A stretch of 64,000 bases of DNA from Streptomyces spiramyceticus (GTDB taxonomy: Bacteria; Actinomycetota; Actinomycetes; Streptomycetales; Streptomycetaceae), in the NCBI RefSeq assembly GCF_028807635.1, contig NZ_JARBAX010000001.1, forward strand, positions 4,885,501 to 4,949,500. Direction: 5' to 3'. A program made the position numbers and the translations under genes. The number at the start of each line of letters is the position of its first letter. Position 1 is the stretch's first letter. Shown here piece after piece: positions 28,614 to 37,876 of the stretch. The notes under the pieces were generated by a model, which saw nothing but the letters and a program-made list of their open reading frames with translations, made no database searches and was not told the DNA's origin.

Positions 28614-30164
28614 GTGTTCGATACTCTTTCCGACCGCCTCGCAGCGACATTCAAGAACCTCAGGGGCAAGGGCCGCCTTTCCGAGGCGGACATCGACGCC
28701 ACGGCGCGGGAGATCCGTATCGCGCTGCTGGAAGCGGATGTCGCGCTGCCCGTCGTCCGTGCCTTCATCAAGCAGGTCAAGGAGCGCGCGACCGGTGTCG
28801 AGGTCTCGCAGGCGCTGAACCCGGCCCAGCAGGTCATCAAGATCGTCAACGAGGAGCTCGTCGGCATCCTCGGCGGCGAGACCCGCCGTCTGCGGTTCGC
28901 CAAGAACCCGCCCACCGTGATCATGCTCGCGGGTCTCCAGGGTGCCGGTAAGACGACCCTCGCCGGAAAGCTGGGCCTCTGGCTCAAGGGCCAGGGCCAC
29001 TCCCCGATCCTGGTCGCCTGCGACCTCCAGCGCCCCAACGCCGTCAACCAGCTGAGCGTCGTCGCCGAGCGCGCCGGTGTCGCGGTGTACGCCCCGCAGC
29101 CCGGCAACGGTGTGGGTGACCCGGTCCAGGTCGCCAAGGACTCCATCGAGTACGCGAAGAACAAGCTGCACGACATCGTCATCGTCGACACCGCGGGCCG
29201 CCTCGGTATCGACCAGGAGCTGATGCAGCAGGCCGCGGACATCCGCGACGCCGTCAGCCCCGACGAGGTCCTGTTCGTCGTCGACGCGATGATCGGTCAG
29301 GACGCGGTCAACACCGCCGAGGCCTTCCGCGACGGCGTCGGCTTCGACGGCGTGGTGCTGTCCAAGCTCGACGGTGACGCGCGTGGTGGTGCGGCGCTGT
29401 CCATCGCCCAGGTGACCGGCCGTCAGGTCATGTTCGCCTCCAACGGCGAGAAGCTGGACGACTTCGACGCGTTCCACCCGGACCGCATGGCGTCCCGCAT
29501 CCTCGGCATGGGCGACATGCTGTCGCTCATCGAGAAGGCCGAGCAGACCTTCAGCCAGCAAGAGGCCGAAGCGATGGCGGCCAAGCTGGCGAAGGGGCCG
29601 AAGGAGTTCACGCTCGACGACTTCCTGGCCCAGATGGAGCAGGTCAGGAAGATGGGCTCCATCTCCAAGCTGCTCGGGATGATGCCCGGCATGGGGCAGA
29701 TCAAGGAACAGATCAACAACATCGACGAGCGCGATGTGGACCGTACCGCCGCGATCATCAAGTCGATGACCCCTGCCGAGCGCCAGGACCCGACGATCAT
29801 CAACGGCTCGCGCCGGGCCCGTGTCGCCAAGGGTTCGGGTGTCGAGGTCAGCGCCGTGAAGAACCTGGTGGAGCGGTTCTTCGAGGCGCGCAAGATGATG
29901 TCGAAGATGGCCCAGGGCGGCGGGATGCCGGGTATGCCCGGGATCCCCGGCATGGGTGGCGGCCCCGGCCGTCAGAAGAAGCAGCAGAAGCAGGCCAAGG
30001 GCAAGCGCAAGAGCGGCAACCCGATGAAGCGCAAGCTCGAGGAGCAGGCCGCCGCCGAGCGCCGCGAGCAGGCCGGGCAGCCGGGCGCCGCGCTGGGGCT
30101 GCCGGGCGGTCAGGTCCCGCAGGACTTCGAACTGCCCGACGAGTTCAAGAAGTTCATGGGCTGA
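28614..30164 (+). CDS. ffh: Signal recognition particle protein Ffh
   Basis: 516 aa from GTG 28614, matching the standard MFDTLSDRL start; the nearest GAGG is ~13 nt upstream, so initiation is not strongly marked. N domain, then G domain with GLQGAGKT at 107-114, DTAGRLGID, and SKLDGDARGG, then the Met-rich M domain that binds 4.5S RNA and signal peptides (SKLLGMMPGMGQIK, MMSKMAQGGGMPGMPG). The tail is Lys/Gln-rich. With FtsY it forms the co-translational targeting GTPase pair; the SRP RNA gene is not in the window. Confidence 0.97.
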   Translation: MFDTLSDRLAATFKNLRGKGRLSEADIDATAREIRIALLEADVALPVVRAFIKQVKERATGVEVSQALNPAQQVIKIVNEELVGILGGETRRLRFAKNPPTVIMLAGLQGAGKTTLAGKLGLWLKGQGHSPILVACDLQRPNAVNQLSVVAERAGVAVYAPQPGNGVGDPVQVAKDSIEYAKNKLHDIVIVDTAGRLGIDQELMQQAADIRDAVSPDEVLFVVDAMIGQDAVNTAEAFRDGVGFDGVVLSKLDGDARGGAALSIAQVTGRQVMFASNGEKLDDFDAFHPDRMASRILGMGDMLSLIEKAEQTFSQQEAEAMAAKLAKGPKEFTLDDFLAQMEQVRKMGSISKLLGMMPGMGQIKEQINNIDERDVDRTAAIIKSMTPAERQDPTIINGSRRARVAKGSGVEVSAVKNLVERFFEARKMMSKMAQGGGMPGMPGIPGMGGGPGRQKKQQKQAKGKRKSGNPMKRKLEEQAAAERREQAGQPGAALGLPGGQVPQDFELPDEFKKFMG

Positions 30165-30184
30165 CGCCCGCTGTTCATACGCGC

Positions 30185-30220
30185 CGTGGGCGCCCCTCCT
30201 TCATGGAGCGGGCGCCCACG
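30185..30220. terminator. Bidirectional hairpin between ffh and the methyltransferase gene
   Basis: Outer arms cgtgggcgccc (30185-30195) and 30210-30220 are perfect complements; an inner ctcc/ggag pair extends the stem around a short loop. It separates two convergent genes. Confidence 0.85.
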
Positions 30221-30237
30221 TTGCTTGCGGGGTCAGA

Positions 30238-31113
30238 TCACGGCGTACGCGCTATCAGGTACCGGAAGACGTTCGACATCCAGACCGTCCCGTCGGTGCG
30301 CAGATGAGGATGGAGGGCCTCGGTGAGTTCCTTCTCGACCTGCGCCGGATCCGTCGCCCGTACGGCCGAGTCGAACAGCCCGGTCGACAGCAGCCCGCGT
30401 ACGGCGCTCTCCATGTCGGCGTAGCCGAAGGGGCACGAGACGCGCCCCGAGCCGTCGGGCTTCAGCCCGGCCCGCGAGGCCACGTCCTCCAGGTCGTCCC
30501 TGAGCGCGGGACGCCAGCGGCCGCTGTGGGGGGCGCGCAGCGTCTCGGTCAGCCGGGACGCGACCCGCAGCACCGAGGACGTGGCGCAGCGCTCGGGCGG
30601 GCCCCATCCGGCGATGACCACGGGGCTGCCGCGTTCCGCGAGCGGTACGGCGCCTTCGAGCGCCGACGCGATTCCTTCCGAGTCGCCGGCCGCGCAGCCC
30701 AGCGGCTCGAAGGCGGTCACCAGGTTGTACGCCGGAGCGCTGGGCTCGCACACCGCCGCGGTGTCTCCGGCGAACAGGCGCCTCGACGCCTTGGGCCCGC
30801 CCTCTGATGCGCCACCCCAGGCGGCCGCGTCCGGGAGCAGCCGCTCGCGGGCCAGCGCGACTCGTTCGGTGTCGGCTTCGACGCCTGTCACGCGGGCGCC
30901 TCGCGCAGCCGCGATCAGCAGGGCGAGGCCGGAGCCGCAGCCGAGGCCGAGCAGCCGGGTGTCGGGGCCTACCTCGAGCCGCTCGTACACCGATTCGTAG
31001 AGCGGCACCAGCATCCGTTCCTGAATCTCGGCCCAGTCACGAGCGCGCGCACCGGCGTCCGCCGCCGGCGTGGAGGCCGTGTTCGGGTGGTGCTGTACGA
31101 GCGTAGCTGTCAT
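30238..31113 (-). CDS. SAM-dependent methyltransferase of unknown substrate
   Basis: 291 aa from ATG 31113, preceded by GGGGCG 8 nt away; an ATG at 31143 adds ten residues without a ribosome-binding site. The Rossmann motif I is LGLGCGSGLALLIAAARGARVTGVE (near residue 55-80); the acidic loop VEADTERVALARERL follows. The rest (CPFGYADMESAVRGLLSTGLFDSAVRA) is typical of Streptomyces class I methyltransferases. The substrate cannot be inferred. The usual motif-I Asp is replaced by Gly (LGLGCG rather than DxGCG), still compatible with SAM binding. Confidence 0.8.
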   Translation of the reverse strand: MTATLVQHHPNTASTPAADAGARARDWAEIQERMLVPLYESVYERLEVGPDTRLLGLGCGSGLALLIAAARGARVTGVEADTERVALARERLLPDAAAWGGASEGGPKASRRLFAGDTAAVCEPSAPAYNLVTAFEPLGCAAGDSEGIASALEGAVPLAERGSPVVIAGWGPPERCATSSVLRVASRLTETLRAPHSGRWRPALRDDLEDVASRAGLKPDGSGRVSCPFGYADMESAVRGLLSTGLFDSAVRATDPAQVEKELTEALHPHLRTDGTVWMSNVFRYLIARTP

Positions 31114-31651
31114 CGAAAGCGCCCCAATCCGCCGAGAGGTCATTCTGAGTCCTGATTGACGTCCCCCGTGTGCGTGCGCTCGTGCTCCCCCCGTAAGCCA
31201 GGGAACTGCTCATCCGCCCCCAAGTCCAGAGGTCGTATGGCAATGCTTGCGTGCCCCCGCCGTGCGCCCCCGCGTCCAGCGTGGATCCATCATCCAGAGT
31301 GCTGCCGAAACGGCGTTCTCGCCACGGCAGCCGCTGACGGGCCGGTTCCGGATGCCCCGGCTGCCACGGGTACTGTCGCCATCGCGGCGTGCACCCAATT
31401 GGGGTACTCGGCAGCGCCCGGCGTGCAACTGGCGCCCCCCGGAGCGCCTGATGCCCCGGCGTGCGGGGGTTGTCTACGCGCTGGGGCGTACGCGCTGGTA
31501 CATACCGGGTTGATGCGAGCTGGGCGGGTCCTCCGCAGATCAGCGCACCCGCCCTCGTCAGGACGCATCAACGGCAACTGACGGGTACGTGCAAATTATT
31601 TGGGATGGCCCGGAATAGGAACACCGGGGCACCCCGGCTCGTTGTCACGAC
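31114..31651. other. Gene-poor divergent intergenic region
   Basis: 538 bp between two divergent genes. No frame here combines a ribosome-binding site with Streptomyces codon bias. A notably AT-rich patch (caaattatttggg, about 31590-31602) lies ~55 bp before the next start and may be promoter DNA. Nothing else is recognised. Confidence 0.4.
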
Positions 31652-32245
31652 GTGAGCACGACACCACCTGTTCTCGCCGCAGAGCTGGCGCAGGCGTGGG
31701 CCGACATTCAGCGGTACCACCCCGAGCTGCCAGATCTAGCCGCGCCCGAGTCCCTGATCGGAGAGTCCTCGTCCGCCTGCGGCGCGGAGCTCTCCTTCGA
31801 ACGACTGCTGCACGAGGCAGTCCATGGCATCGCCGCCGCGCGGGGTGTCCGTGACACCTCGCGCGCCGGCCGCTACCACAACCGCAGATTCCTCGCGATC
31901 GCCGAGGAGATGGGCCTCGACCACCCGGAGGAGCCGCATCCCAGCAGTGGCTTCTCGCTGGTCCTGCTCAACCCCGAGGCGAAGCGGCGCTACCGGCCGA
32001 CGATCGAGCGGCTGCAGCGGGCCCTCAAGGCACACACGGTCGCCACCGCCGCCGACACGAAGCGGAGCTTCCGCGGGCCTGCCGCCCGGCACGGCTCGTC
32101 CGGCGGTGGGGTGCGGGTCAAGGCGGTCTGCGACTGCGGACGCAACGTCCGGGTCGTCCCGTCGGTCCTGGCCCAGGCCCCGATTGTGTGCGGTGGCTGC
32201 GGCAAGCCGTTCCGTATCCCGGAAGTGGTGGCCGCAGCGAGCTGA
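31652..32245 (+). CDS. SprT-like putative zinc metalloprotein with C-terminal zinc ribbon
   Basis: 197 aa from GTG 31652; no good ribosome-binding site, so it may be a leaderless-type start. Residues 54-58 read HEAVH, an HExxH zinc-protease motif, and RYHNRRFLAIAEEMGL (75-90) supplies a third His (H76) at the spacing seen in SprT/Spartan domains. The C-terminal ~35 residues form a zinc ribbon (VCDCGRNVRVVPSVLAQ...VCGGCGKPFRI), again as in SprT proteins. SprT/Spartan enzymes cleave DNA-crosslinked proteins. Usually annotated hypothetical in Streptomyces; the protease role is inferred from these motifs. Confidence 0.65.
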   Translation: MSTTPPVLAAELAQAWADIQRYHPELPDLAAPESLIGESSSACGAELSFERLLHEAVHGIAAARGVRDTSRAGRYHNRRFLAIAEEMGLDHPEEPHPSSGFSLVLLNPEAKRRYRPTIERLQRALKAHTVATAADTKRSFRGPAARHGSSGGGVRVKAVCDCGRNVRVVPSVLAQAPIVCGGCGKPFRIPEVVAAAS

Positions 32246-32459
32246 CCGTTCCTCGACACCGCTCCCCACCCCCGTGCGAGCGGTGCTGGTCGGGTGATGC
32301 CGCACCGTAGGTGTGTGGCACAATGGCTAGCTGTACTCGACAGCCGCATAGGAACCCTCTCGCCTCCGGCTGACGCGTCCATCGGGCACCCGAGTACCGC
32401 AACCCCACGTGGCATCTTCGTTGTGCCCAACCACGTCAAGACCAGGAGACACCACTCCA

Positions 32460-32906
32460 GTGGCAGTCAAGATCAAGCTGAAGCGTCTGGGCAAGATCCG
32501 TTCGCCTCACTACCGCATCGTCGTCGCCGACTCCCGTACCCGCCGTGACGGCCGGGCCATCGAGGAGATCGGTCTGTACCACCCGGTGCAGAACCCGTCG
32601 CGCATCGAGGTCAACTCGGAGCGTGCGCAGTACTGGCTGTCCGTCGGCGCCCAGCCGACCGAGCCGGTTCTCGCGATCCTGAAGCTCACCGGCGACTGGC
32701 AGGCGCACAAGGGCCTTCCGGCCCCGGCCCCGCTGCTCCAGCCGGAGCCGAAGGCCGACAAGCGTGCCGCGTTCGACGCGTTCGCCAAGGGCCTCGAGGG
32801 TGGCGACGAGTCCAAGGGCGAGGCGATCACCCAGAAGGCGAAGAAGGCCGACAAGAAGGCGGACGAGGCTGAGGCAGCCGCGTCCACCGAGTCGACCGAG
32901 GCCTGA
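32460..32906 (+). CDS. rpsP: 30S ribosomal protein S16, with actinobacterial C-terminal extension
   Basis: 148 aa from GTG 32460 (CAGGAG site upstream). The core ([26 protein letters not shown]) is standard S16; residues after ~85 form a Lys/Ala/Glu-rich tail typical of actinobacteria. It heads the rpsP-khpA-rimM-trmD-rplS cluster. Its leader (32246-32459) is gene-free and has a CACAAT -10-like element at 32319-32324, without a clear -35. Confidence 0.97.
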   Translation: MAVKIKLKRLGKIRSPHYRIVVADSRTRRDGRAIEEIGLYHPVQNPSRIEVNSERAQYWLSVGAQPTEPVLAILKLTGDWQAHKGLPAPAPLLQPEPKADKRAAFDAFAKGLEGGDESKGEAITQKAKKADKKADEAEAAASTESTEA

Positions 32907-32908
32907 GC

Positions 32909-33148
32909 ATGCTCGAGGAGGCTCTCGAGCACCTCGTGAAGGGCATCGTCGACAACCCCGATGATGTGCAGGTGGCTTCGCGCACCCTGCGCCGTGGTCG
33001 TGTGCTCGAGGTCCGGGTCCACCCCGACGACCTCGGCAAGGTGATCGGCCGCAACGGCCGCACCGCACGCGCACTGCGTACCGTCGTGGGCGCCATCGGC
33101 GGCCGTGGCATCCGGGTCGACCTCGTCGACGTGGATCAGGTTCGCTGA
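32909..33148 (+). CDS. khpA: KH-domain RNA-binding protein KhpA
   Basis: 79 aa, starting 2 nt after the rpsP stop. A single KH domain with the RNA-contacting GxxG loop as GRNG at residues 47-50 (KVIGRNGRTARALR). KhpA, usually with KhpB/Jag, binds many RNAs in Gram-positive bacteria and affects cell elongation and division. Location between rpsP and rimM is the conserved arrangement. Confidence 0.93.
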   Translation: MLEEALEHLVKGIVDNPDDVQVASRTLRRGRVLEVRVHPDDLGKVIGRNGRTARALRTVVGAIGGRGIRVDLVDVDQVR

Positions 33149-33264
33149 CAAGTTGGTTGTTTTACCTAGATACGCCGGCTCGGGCCGGGGAGGGCTCCAG
33201 GGCCCTTCCCGGCCCGCAGTCGTATACGAAGTGATGCCGAAGGCACACGACAGGAGAAGTTCAC

Positions 33265-33819
33265 GTGCAGCTCGTAGTCGCGCGGATCGGCCGCGCCCAC
33301 GGGATCAAGGGCGAGGTCACCGTCGAGGTACGTACGGACGAGCCGGAGCTGCGGCTCGGGCCCGGCGCCGTACTCGCCACCGACCCCGCCTCCGCCGGGC
33401 CGCTGACCGTCGAGACCGGCCGGGTGCACAGCGGCCGGCTGCTGCTGCGCTTCGAGGGCGTCAAGGACCGTACGGCCGCCGAGGCGCTGCGCAATACGCT
33501 CCTCATCGCCGAGGTCGACCCGCAGGACACCCCGGAGGACCCCGAGGAGTTCTACGACCACCAGCTGATGGACCTCGACGTCGTCCTGGCCGACGGCACC
33601 GAGATCGGCCGGATCGCCGAGATCACCCACCTGCCCTCGCAGGACCTGTTCATCGTGAAGCGGCCCGACGGCAGCGAGGTGATGATCCCCTTCGTCGAGG
33701 AGATCGTCGCCGAGATCGATCTGGAAGAGCAGCGCGCCGTCATCACGCCGCCGCCCGGCCTGATCGACGACAGCGAGGCGGAGGTCGTGTCGTCGAGGGA
33801 CGAAGGCGACGAAGCATGA
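33265..33819 (+). CDS. rimM: 16S rRNA processing protein RimM
   Basis: 184 aa from GTG 33265 with CAGGAG 8 nt upstream. The N-terminal RimM domain opens [18 protein letters not shown], and the PRC-barrel domain with [15 protein letters not shown] and [13 protein letters not shown] follows. RimM assists 30S maturation around S19. Its stop overlaps the trmD start (ATGA). Confidence 0.96.
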   Translation: MQLVVARIGRAHGIKGEVTVEVRTDEPELRLGPGAVLATDPASAGPLTVETGRVHSGRLLLRFEGVKDRTAAEALRNTLLIAEVDPQDTPEDPEEFYDHQLMDLDVVLADGTEIGRIAEITHLPSQDLFIVKRPDGSEVMIPFVEEIVAEIDLEEQRAVITPPPGLIDDSEAEVVSSRDEGDEA

Positions 33820-34637
33820 GGCTCGACGTCGTCACGATCTTCCCCGAGTACCTGGAACCGCTGAACGTTTCGCTCGTCGGCAAGGCCCGCGCCCGCGGGC
33901 AGCTCGACGTCCATGTGCACAACCTCAGGGACTGGACGTACGACCGGCACAACACGGTCGACGACACCCCCTACGGCGGCGGACCCGGCATGGTCATGAA
34001 GACCGAGCCGTGGGGCGCCGCCCTCGACGACGTCATGGCGGACGGCTACGAGAGGGGCGCACACGGCCCTGTCCTGGTCGTGCCCACGCCCAGCGGCCGC
34101 CCCTTCACCCAGGAACTCGCGGTCGAGCTGTCCGAGCGCCCCTGGCTGGTCTTCACGCCCGCCAGATACGAAGGCATCGACCGCCGCGTCATCGACGAGT
34201 ACGCCACCCGGATGCCCGTGTACGAGGTGTCCATCGGGGACTACGTCCTGGCGGGCGGCGAGGCCGCCGTACTGGTCATCACGGAGGCCGTGGCCCGGCT
34301 GCTGCCCGGTGTGCTCGGCAACGTCGAATCGCACCGCGACGACTCCTTCGCGCCCGGCGCGATGGCCAATCTCCTGGAAGGCCCCGTCTACACCAAGCCG
34401 CCCGAGTGGCGCGGCCGCGGCATCCCGGACGTCCTGCTCAGTGGGCACCACGGGAAGATCGCGCGGTGGCGGCGGGACGAGGCGTTCCGCCGTACGACCG
34501 CCAACAGGCCGGACCTGATCGAGCGTTGCGAACCCGCCGTCTTCGACAAGAAGGACCGCGAGATGCTCAGCATCCTGGGCTGGCGGCCGGGACCCGACGG
34601 CCGATTTGGGCGTAACCCCGAGGCCGTGGAAGAATAG
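33816..34637 (+). CDS. trmD: tRNA (guanine-37-N1)-methyltransferase TrmD
   Basis: 273 aa from ATG 33816, overlapping rimM by 4 nt. The trefoil-knot SPOUT enzyme methylates G37 of tRNAs reading CNN codons, preventing +1 frameshifts. Marks: [32 protein letters not shown] (SAM/tRNA site), [31 protein letters not shown] (knot) and the C-terminal [14 protein letters not shown]. Confidence 0.98.
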   Translation: MRLDVVTIFPEYLEPLNVSLVGKARARGQLDVHVHNLRDWTYDRHNTVDDTPYGGGPGMVMKTEPWGAALDDVMADGYERGAHGPVLVVPTPSGRPFTQELAVELSERPWLVFTPARYEGIDRRVIDEYATRMPVYEVSIGDYVLAGGEAAVLVITEAVARLLPGVLGNVESHRDDSFAPGAMANLLEGPVYTKPPEWRGRGIPDVLLSGHHGKIARWRRDEAFRRTTANRPDLIERCEPAVFDKKDREMLSILGWRPGPDGRFGRNPEAVEE

Positions 34638-34767
34638 GCCGCTGCTGTACGTCCGGCGTGCGCCCCTGCCACAGGGGGAACGACGCCCGCCCGACGCGGA
34701 CAGCACCCCGAATTCTCTCTTAACGTTCCGTCGATGACCTGTGGCATCGACGAGGAAGCAGACCAAC

Positions 34768-35118
34768 ATGTCCAACCTGCTCGACTCTGTCGACGCCGCA
34801 TCGCTGCGCACCGACGTCCCCGCCTTCCGTCCCGGTGACACCGTGAACGTCCACGTTCGCGTCATCGAGGGCAACCGCTCCCGTGTGCAGCAGTTCAAGG
34901 GCGTAGTCATCCGCCGCCAGGGCGCGGGCGTCCGCGAGACCTTCACGGTCCGCAAGGTCTCCTTCTCCGTCGGCGTCGAGCGCACCTTCCCGGTGCACAG
35001 CCCGATCTTCGAGAAGATCGAGCTCATCTCCCGCGGTGACGTCCGTCGCGCGAAGCTGTACTTCCTCCGTGAGCTGCGCGGCAAGGCCGCGAAGATCAAG
35101 GAGAAGCGCGACAACTGA
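34768..35118 (+). CDS. rplS: 50S ribosomal protein L19
   Basis: 116 aa from ATG 34768, the normal Streptomyces length ([20 protein letters not shown]); a GAGGAAG site lies 9 nt upstream. An in-frame GTG at 34741 would add nine residues and would contain that ribosome-binding site, so it is rejected. Conserved core [17 protein letters not shown] and tail [15 protein letters not shown]. It ends the ribosomal cluster before the signal peptidase genes. Confidence 0.97.
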   Translation: MSNLLDSVDAASLRTDVPAFRPGDTVNVHVRVIEGNRSRVQQFKGVVIRRQGAGVRETFTVRKVSFSVGVERTFPVHSPIFEKIELISRGDVRRAKLYFLRELRGKAAKIKEKRDN

Positions 35119-35163
35119 TCGCGCACTCGGCGTCCGGGACCGGCCGGATAGGCTCACGTCCCG

Positions 35164-35925
35164 ATGGACACCGAAGCACACGTCACGGAGCGCGACCGCT
35201 CTTCCGACCCCGATACAAGGGAGGGAGAGGGGTCGCGCTCCGCGCGTTTTCTCGATGCCCCGTGGCGCAGGCCTGCTCTCCTCGGCACTGCCTGTGCGGC
35301 TTTTCTGCTGCTGTTCAGCACCTTCGTGATGCAGCCCTTCCTGATCCCCAGCGGCTCGATGGAGCCCACGCTGCGGGTCGGGGACCGGGTGCTCGTCAAC
35401 AAGTTGGCGTACCGTTTCGATTCCGTGCCGCAGCGCGGTGATGTTGTCGTCTTCGACGGCACAGGGTCCTTTGTACGCGAGGAGCCCGCCGGTAATCCGG
35501 TCACCGGGCTGGTGCGGTGGGCGGCCGCGGCCGTTGGACTGGCCGAGCCCGCCGAAACCGACTACATCAAGCGCGTGGTGGGCGTGGGGGGCGACCGCGT
35601 CGTGTGCTGCGACAAGCGGGGGAGGGTCGAGGTGAACGGCCGGGCGGTCGACGAGACGTACCTGTATCCGGGCGATGTCCCGTCACGGGTCCCGTTCGAC
35701 ATCGTCGTTCCACAGGGCACGCTCTGGGTCATGGGCGACCACAGATCGCACTCCCGCGACTCCCGTGACCACCTGGGGGAGCCCGGCGGTGGCATGGTGC
35801 CTGTCGGGAAGGTCGTCGGGCGGGCGGACTGGATCGGCTGGCCGGTGGGCCGCTGGTCGTCACTGGAGCGGCCCGACGCGTTCGGGCGCGTCACCGCGCC
35901 GGGGCCGGTCGGGTCCCATGGGTAA
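35164..35925 (+). CDS. sipW: Type I signal peptidase SipW
   Basis: 253 aa, first of four tandem signal peptidases as in S. lividans/S. coelicolor. One N-terminal membrane segment (residues ~38-57), catalytic Ser65 in PSGSMEPT, and catalytic Lys136 in YIKRVVGVGG. The C-terminal box GDHRSHSRDSRD is intact. These enzymes release exported proteins from the membrane by a Ser/Lys dyad. No clear C-terminal membrane helix. Overlaps sipX by 8 nt. Confidence 0.92.
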   Translation: MDTEAHVTERDRSSDPDTREGEGSRSARFLDAPWRRPALLGTACAAFLLLFSTFVMQPFLIPSGSMEPTLRVGDRVLVNKLAYRFDSVPQRGDVVVFDGTGSFVREEPAGNPVTGLVRWAAAAVGLAEPAETDYIKRVVGVGGDRVVCCDKRGRVEVNGRAVDETYLYPGDVPSRVPFDIVVPQGTLWVMGDHRSHSRDSRDHLGEPGGGMVPVGKVVGRADWIGWPVGRWSSLERPDAFGRVTAPGPVGSHG

Positions 35926-36967
35926 CCGCGGACGGGCACGGGCGAGCCATCGCGCGGACACCCGGCTGCCCACGGGTACGCGCCCGACGAGCGGGCCGGC
36001 GCTGCCGGGCCGGGCGGACCGGCGGAAGCTGGCGCGCAGGGTGAAGCGGCGGCGGCGCAGGTCGGCCGTGAAAGAGATACCGATCCTCATAACCGTGGCG
36101 CTGCTCATCGCCCTGGTGCTCAAGACCTTCCTGGTACAGGCCTTCGTGATCCCGTCGGGCTCGATGGAGCAGACGATCCGTATCGGCGACCGGGTGCTGG
36201 TGGACAAACTGACGCCGTGGTTCGGATCGCGGCCGCAGCGCGGTGACGTGGTGGTCTTCAAGGACCCGGGCGGCTGGCTGCAGGACGAGAACACGAGCGT
36301 CAAGGACGACCCTGTGGTCGTCAAGCAGATCAAGGAAGGCCTCACGTTCATCGGGCTGCTGCCGTCCGAGGACGAGCAGGACCTGATCAAGCGGGTGGTC
36401 GCGGTCGGCGGCGACACCGTGAAGTGCTGCGACCAGGACGGCCGGGTCACCGTCAACGGCGTACCGCTCGCGGAGCCGTATCTGAATCCGGGCGACCGTC
36501 CGTCGAAGCTGGAATTCGACGTGAAGGTGCCTGCCGGGCGGCTCTTTGTGATGGGAGACCACCGGTCGAATTCGGCCGACTCCCGTTTCCACCTGGACGA
36601 GAAGTTCGAGGGCACCGTCTCGGAGGACGAGGTCGTCGGGCGGGCCGTCGTCATCGCGTGGCCGTTCAGCCACTGGCGGAAGCTTGAGGAGCCCGATACG
36701 TACGCAACGGTCCCTGATCCGCGCGGCGGGGCGACGGCGGCGCCCGGCCTGTCGAATAGGGTGTCGTCCCAGGATCCGAACGCGTTGATCCGGCTCCCGA
36801 GCCCTGCGGAACTCCCGCTCGTTATGGGAGTGATGGGTCTGCGTCAGTTCTGGCGCGGGCGGTGGCACGGAATGAGGAGTGGATGTGGGGGATTTGGCGG
36901 TCGGCGCACGATCCGAACGCAACGAGCCCGAGGAACGACCGGAGTCACCCGCAGCCGTGAAAGATGA
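35918..36967 (+). CDS. sipX: Type I signal peptidase SipX
   Basis: 349 aa from ATG 35918. A long basic N-terminus (RRVKRRRRR) precedes a membrane helix (IPILITVALLIALVLKTFL), then catalytic Ser82 in PSGSMEQT and Lys158 in DLIKRVVAVGG; GDHRSNSADSRFH is intact. The frame continues 83 nt into sipY, giving a 40-residue Arg/Gly-rich tail (RQFWRGRWHG...RRTIRTQRARG) that looks like out-of-frame sipY sequence. The native stop may have been lost or moved. Confidence 0.9.
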   Translation: MGNRGRARASHRADTRLPTGTRPTSGPALPGRADRRKLARRVKRRRRRSAVKEIPILITVALLIALVLKTFLVQAFVIPSGSMEQTIRIGDRVLVDKLTPWFGSRPQRGDVVVFKDPGGWLQDENTSVKDDPVVVKQIKEGLTFIGLLPSEDEQDLIKRVVAVGGDTVKCCDQDGRVTVNGVPLAEPYLNPGDRPSKLEFDVKVPAGRLFVMGDHRSNSADSRFHLDEKFEGTVSEDEVVGRAVVIAWPFSHWRKLEEPDTYATVPDPRGGATAAPGLSNRVSSQDPNALIRLPSPAELPLVMGVMGLRQFWRGRWHGMRSGCGGFGGRRTIRTQRARGTTGVTRSRER

Positions 36968-37826
36968 CGTGCGGAACGTGGAGAACAGCAGTAACGGCGC
37001 GAACGGCGACGGCAGTGGCGGTGACAGCAGTGCTGGAAAGGCCGACGCCGGTGGGAAGAAGCCGCGTTCGTTCTGGAAGGAACTGCCGCTGCTGATCGGC
37101 ATCGCGCTCCTTCTCGCGCTGCTGATCAAGACGTTCCTGGTGCAGGCGTTCTCCATCCCGTCCGACTCGATGCAGAACACACTGCAGCGTGGCGACCGGG
37201 TGCTGGTGGACAAGCTGACGCCGTGGTTCGGCTCGGAGCCCGAGCGCGGCGAGGTCGTGGTGTTCCACGATCCGGGCGGCTGGCTGGAGAACACCGCGAC
37301 GCCGGACCCGAACGTCGTACAGAAGTTCCTCAGCTTCATCGGCCTGATGCCGTCCGCCGAGGAGAAGGACCTGATCAAGCGGGTCATCGCGGTCGGCGGG
37401 GACACGGTCGAGTGCAAGAAGAACGGCCCGGTCACGGTCAACGGCAAGGCGCTCGACGAGAAGTCGTACATCTTCCCCGGTGACACCCCGTGCAACGACG
37501 AGCCGTTCGGTCCGCTCAAGGTGCCGGACGGCCGGATCTGGGTCATGGGCGACCACCGCCAGAACTCCCTGGACTCTCGCTACCACCAGGAGCTGCCGGG
37601 CGAGGGCACCGTCTCGAACGACGAGGTCGTCGGGCGGGCCGTTGTGGTGGCGTGGCCGCTCGACCGCTGGTCGACGCTGCCGGTTCCCGACACCTTCGAC
37701 CAGGCGGGGCTGAACGCTGCTGCGGCGGCGATGTCCGCCGCACCGGGCGCGCTGGGGCTCGCGGGCGCGGTGCCGCTGGTGATCTGGCGCAGGCGAAGGC
37801 TGACCGGCGGGCGTACCGCCGGGTAG
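36885..37826 (+). CDS. sipY: Type I signal peptidase SipY (major enzyme)
   Basis: 313 aa from GTG 36885: GAGGAG lies 5 nt upstream, whereas GTG 36879 overlaps that site. The N-terminus is acidic and Gly/Ser-rich, followed by a helix (LPLLIGIALLLALLIKTFL), catalytic Ser95 in PSDSMQNT and Lys165 in DLIKRVIAVGG, then GDHRQNSLDSRYH. A second, C-terminal membrane helix (MSAAPGALGLAGAVPLVIW) followed by RRRRL is present. SipY is the principal signal peptidase described for Streptomyces. The start lies inside sipX. Confidence 0.92.
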   Translation: MGDLAVGARSERNEPEERPESPAAVKDDVRNVENSSNGANGDGSGGDSSAGKADAGGKKPRSFWKELPLLIGIALLLALLIKTFLVQAFSIPSDSMQNTLQRGDRVLVDKLTPWFGSEPERGEVVVFHDPGGWLENTATPDPNVVQKFLSFIGLMPSAEEKDLIKRVIAVGGDTVECKKNGPVTVNGKALDEKSYIFPGDTPCNDEPFGPLKVPDGRIWVMGDHRQNSLDSRYHQELPGEGTVSNDEVVGRAVVVAWPLDRWSTLPVPDTFDQAGLNAAAAAMSAAPGALGLAGAVPLVIWRRRRLTGGRTAG

Positions 37827-37876
37827 GGTGCCGCTCGGACCAGCGATTTATCGATCTCCGAGGTGGGGACGCTGCG

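Noticed and set aside
34741..34767. GTG start for L19
   Set aside because: It would place the L19 ribosome-binding site inside the coding region; the ATG gives the family-standard N-terminus.
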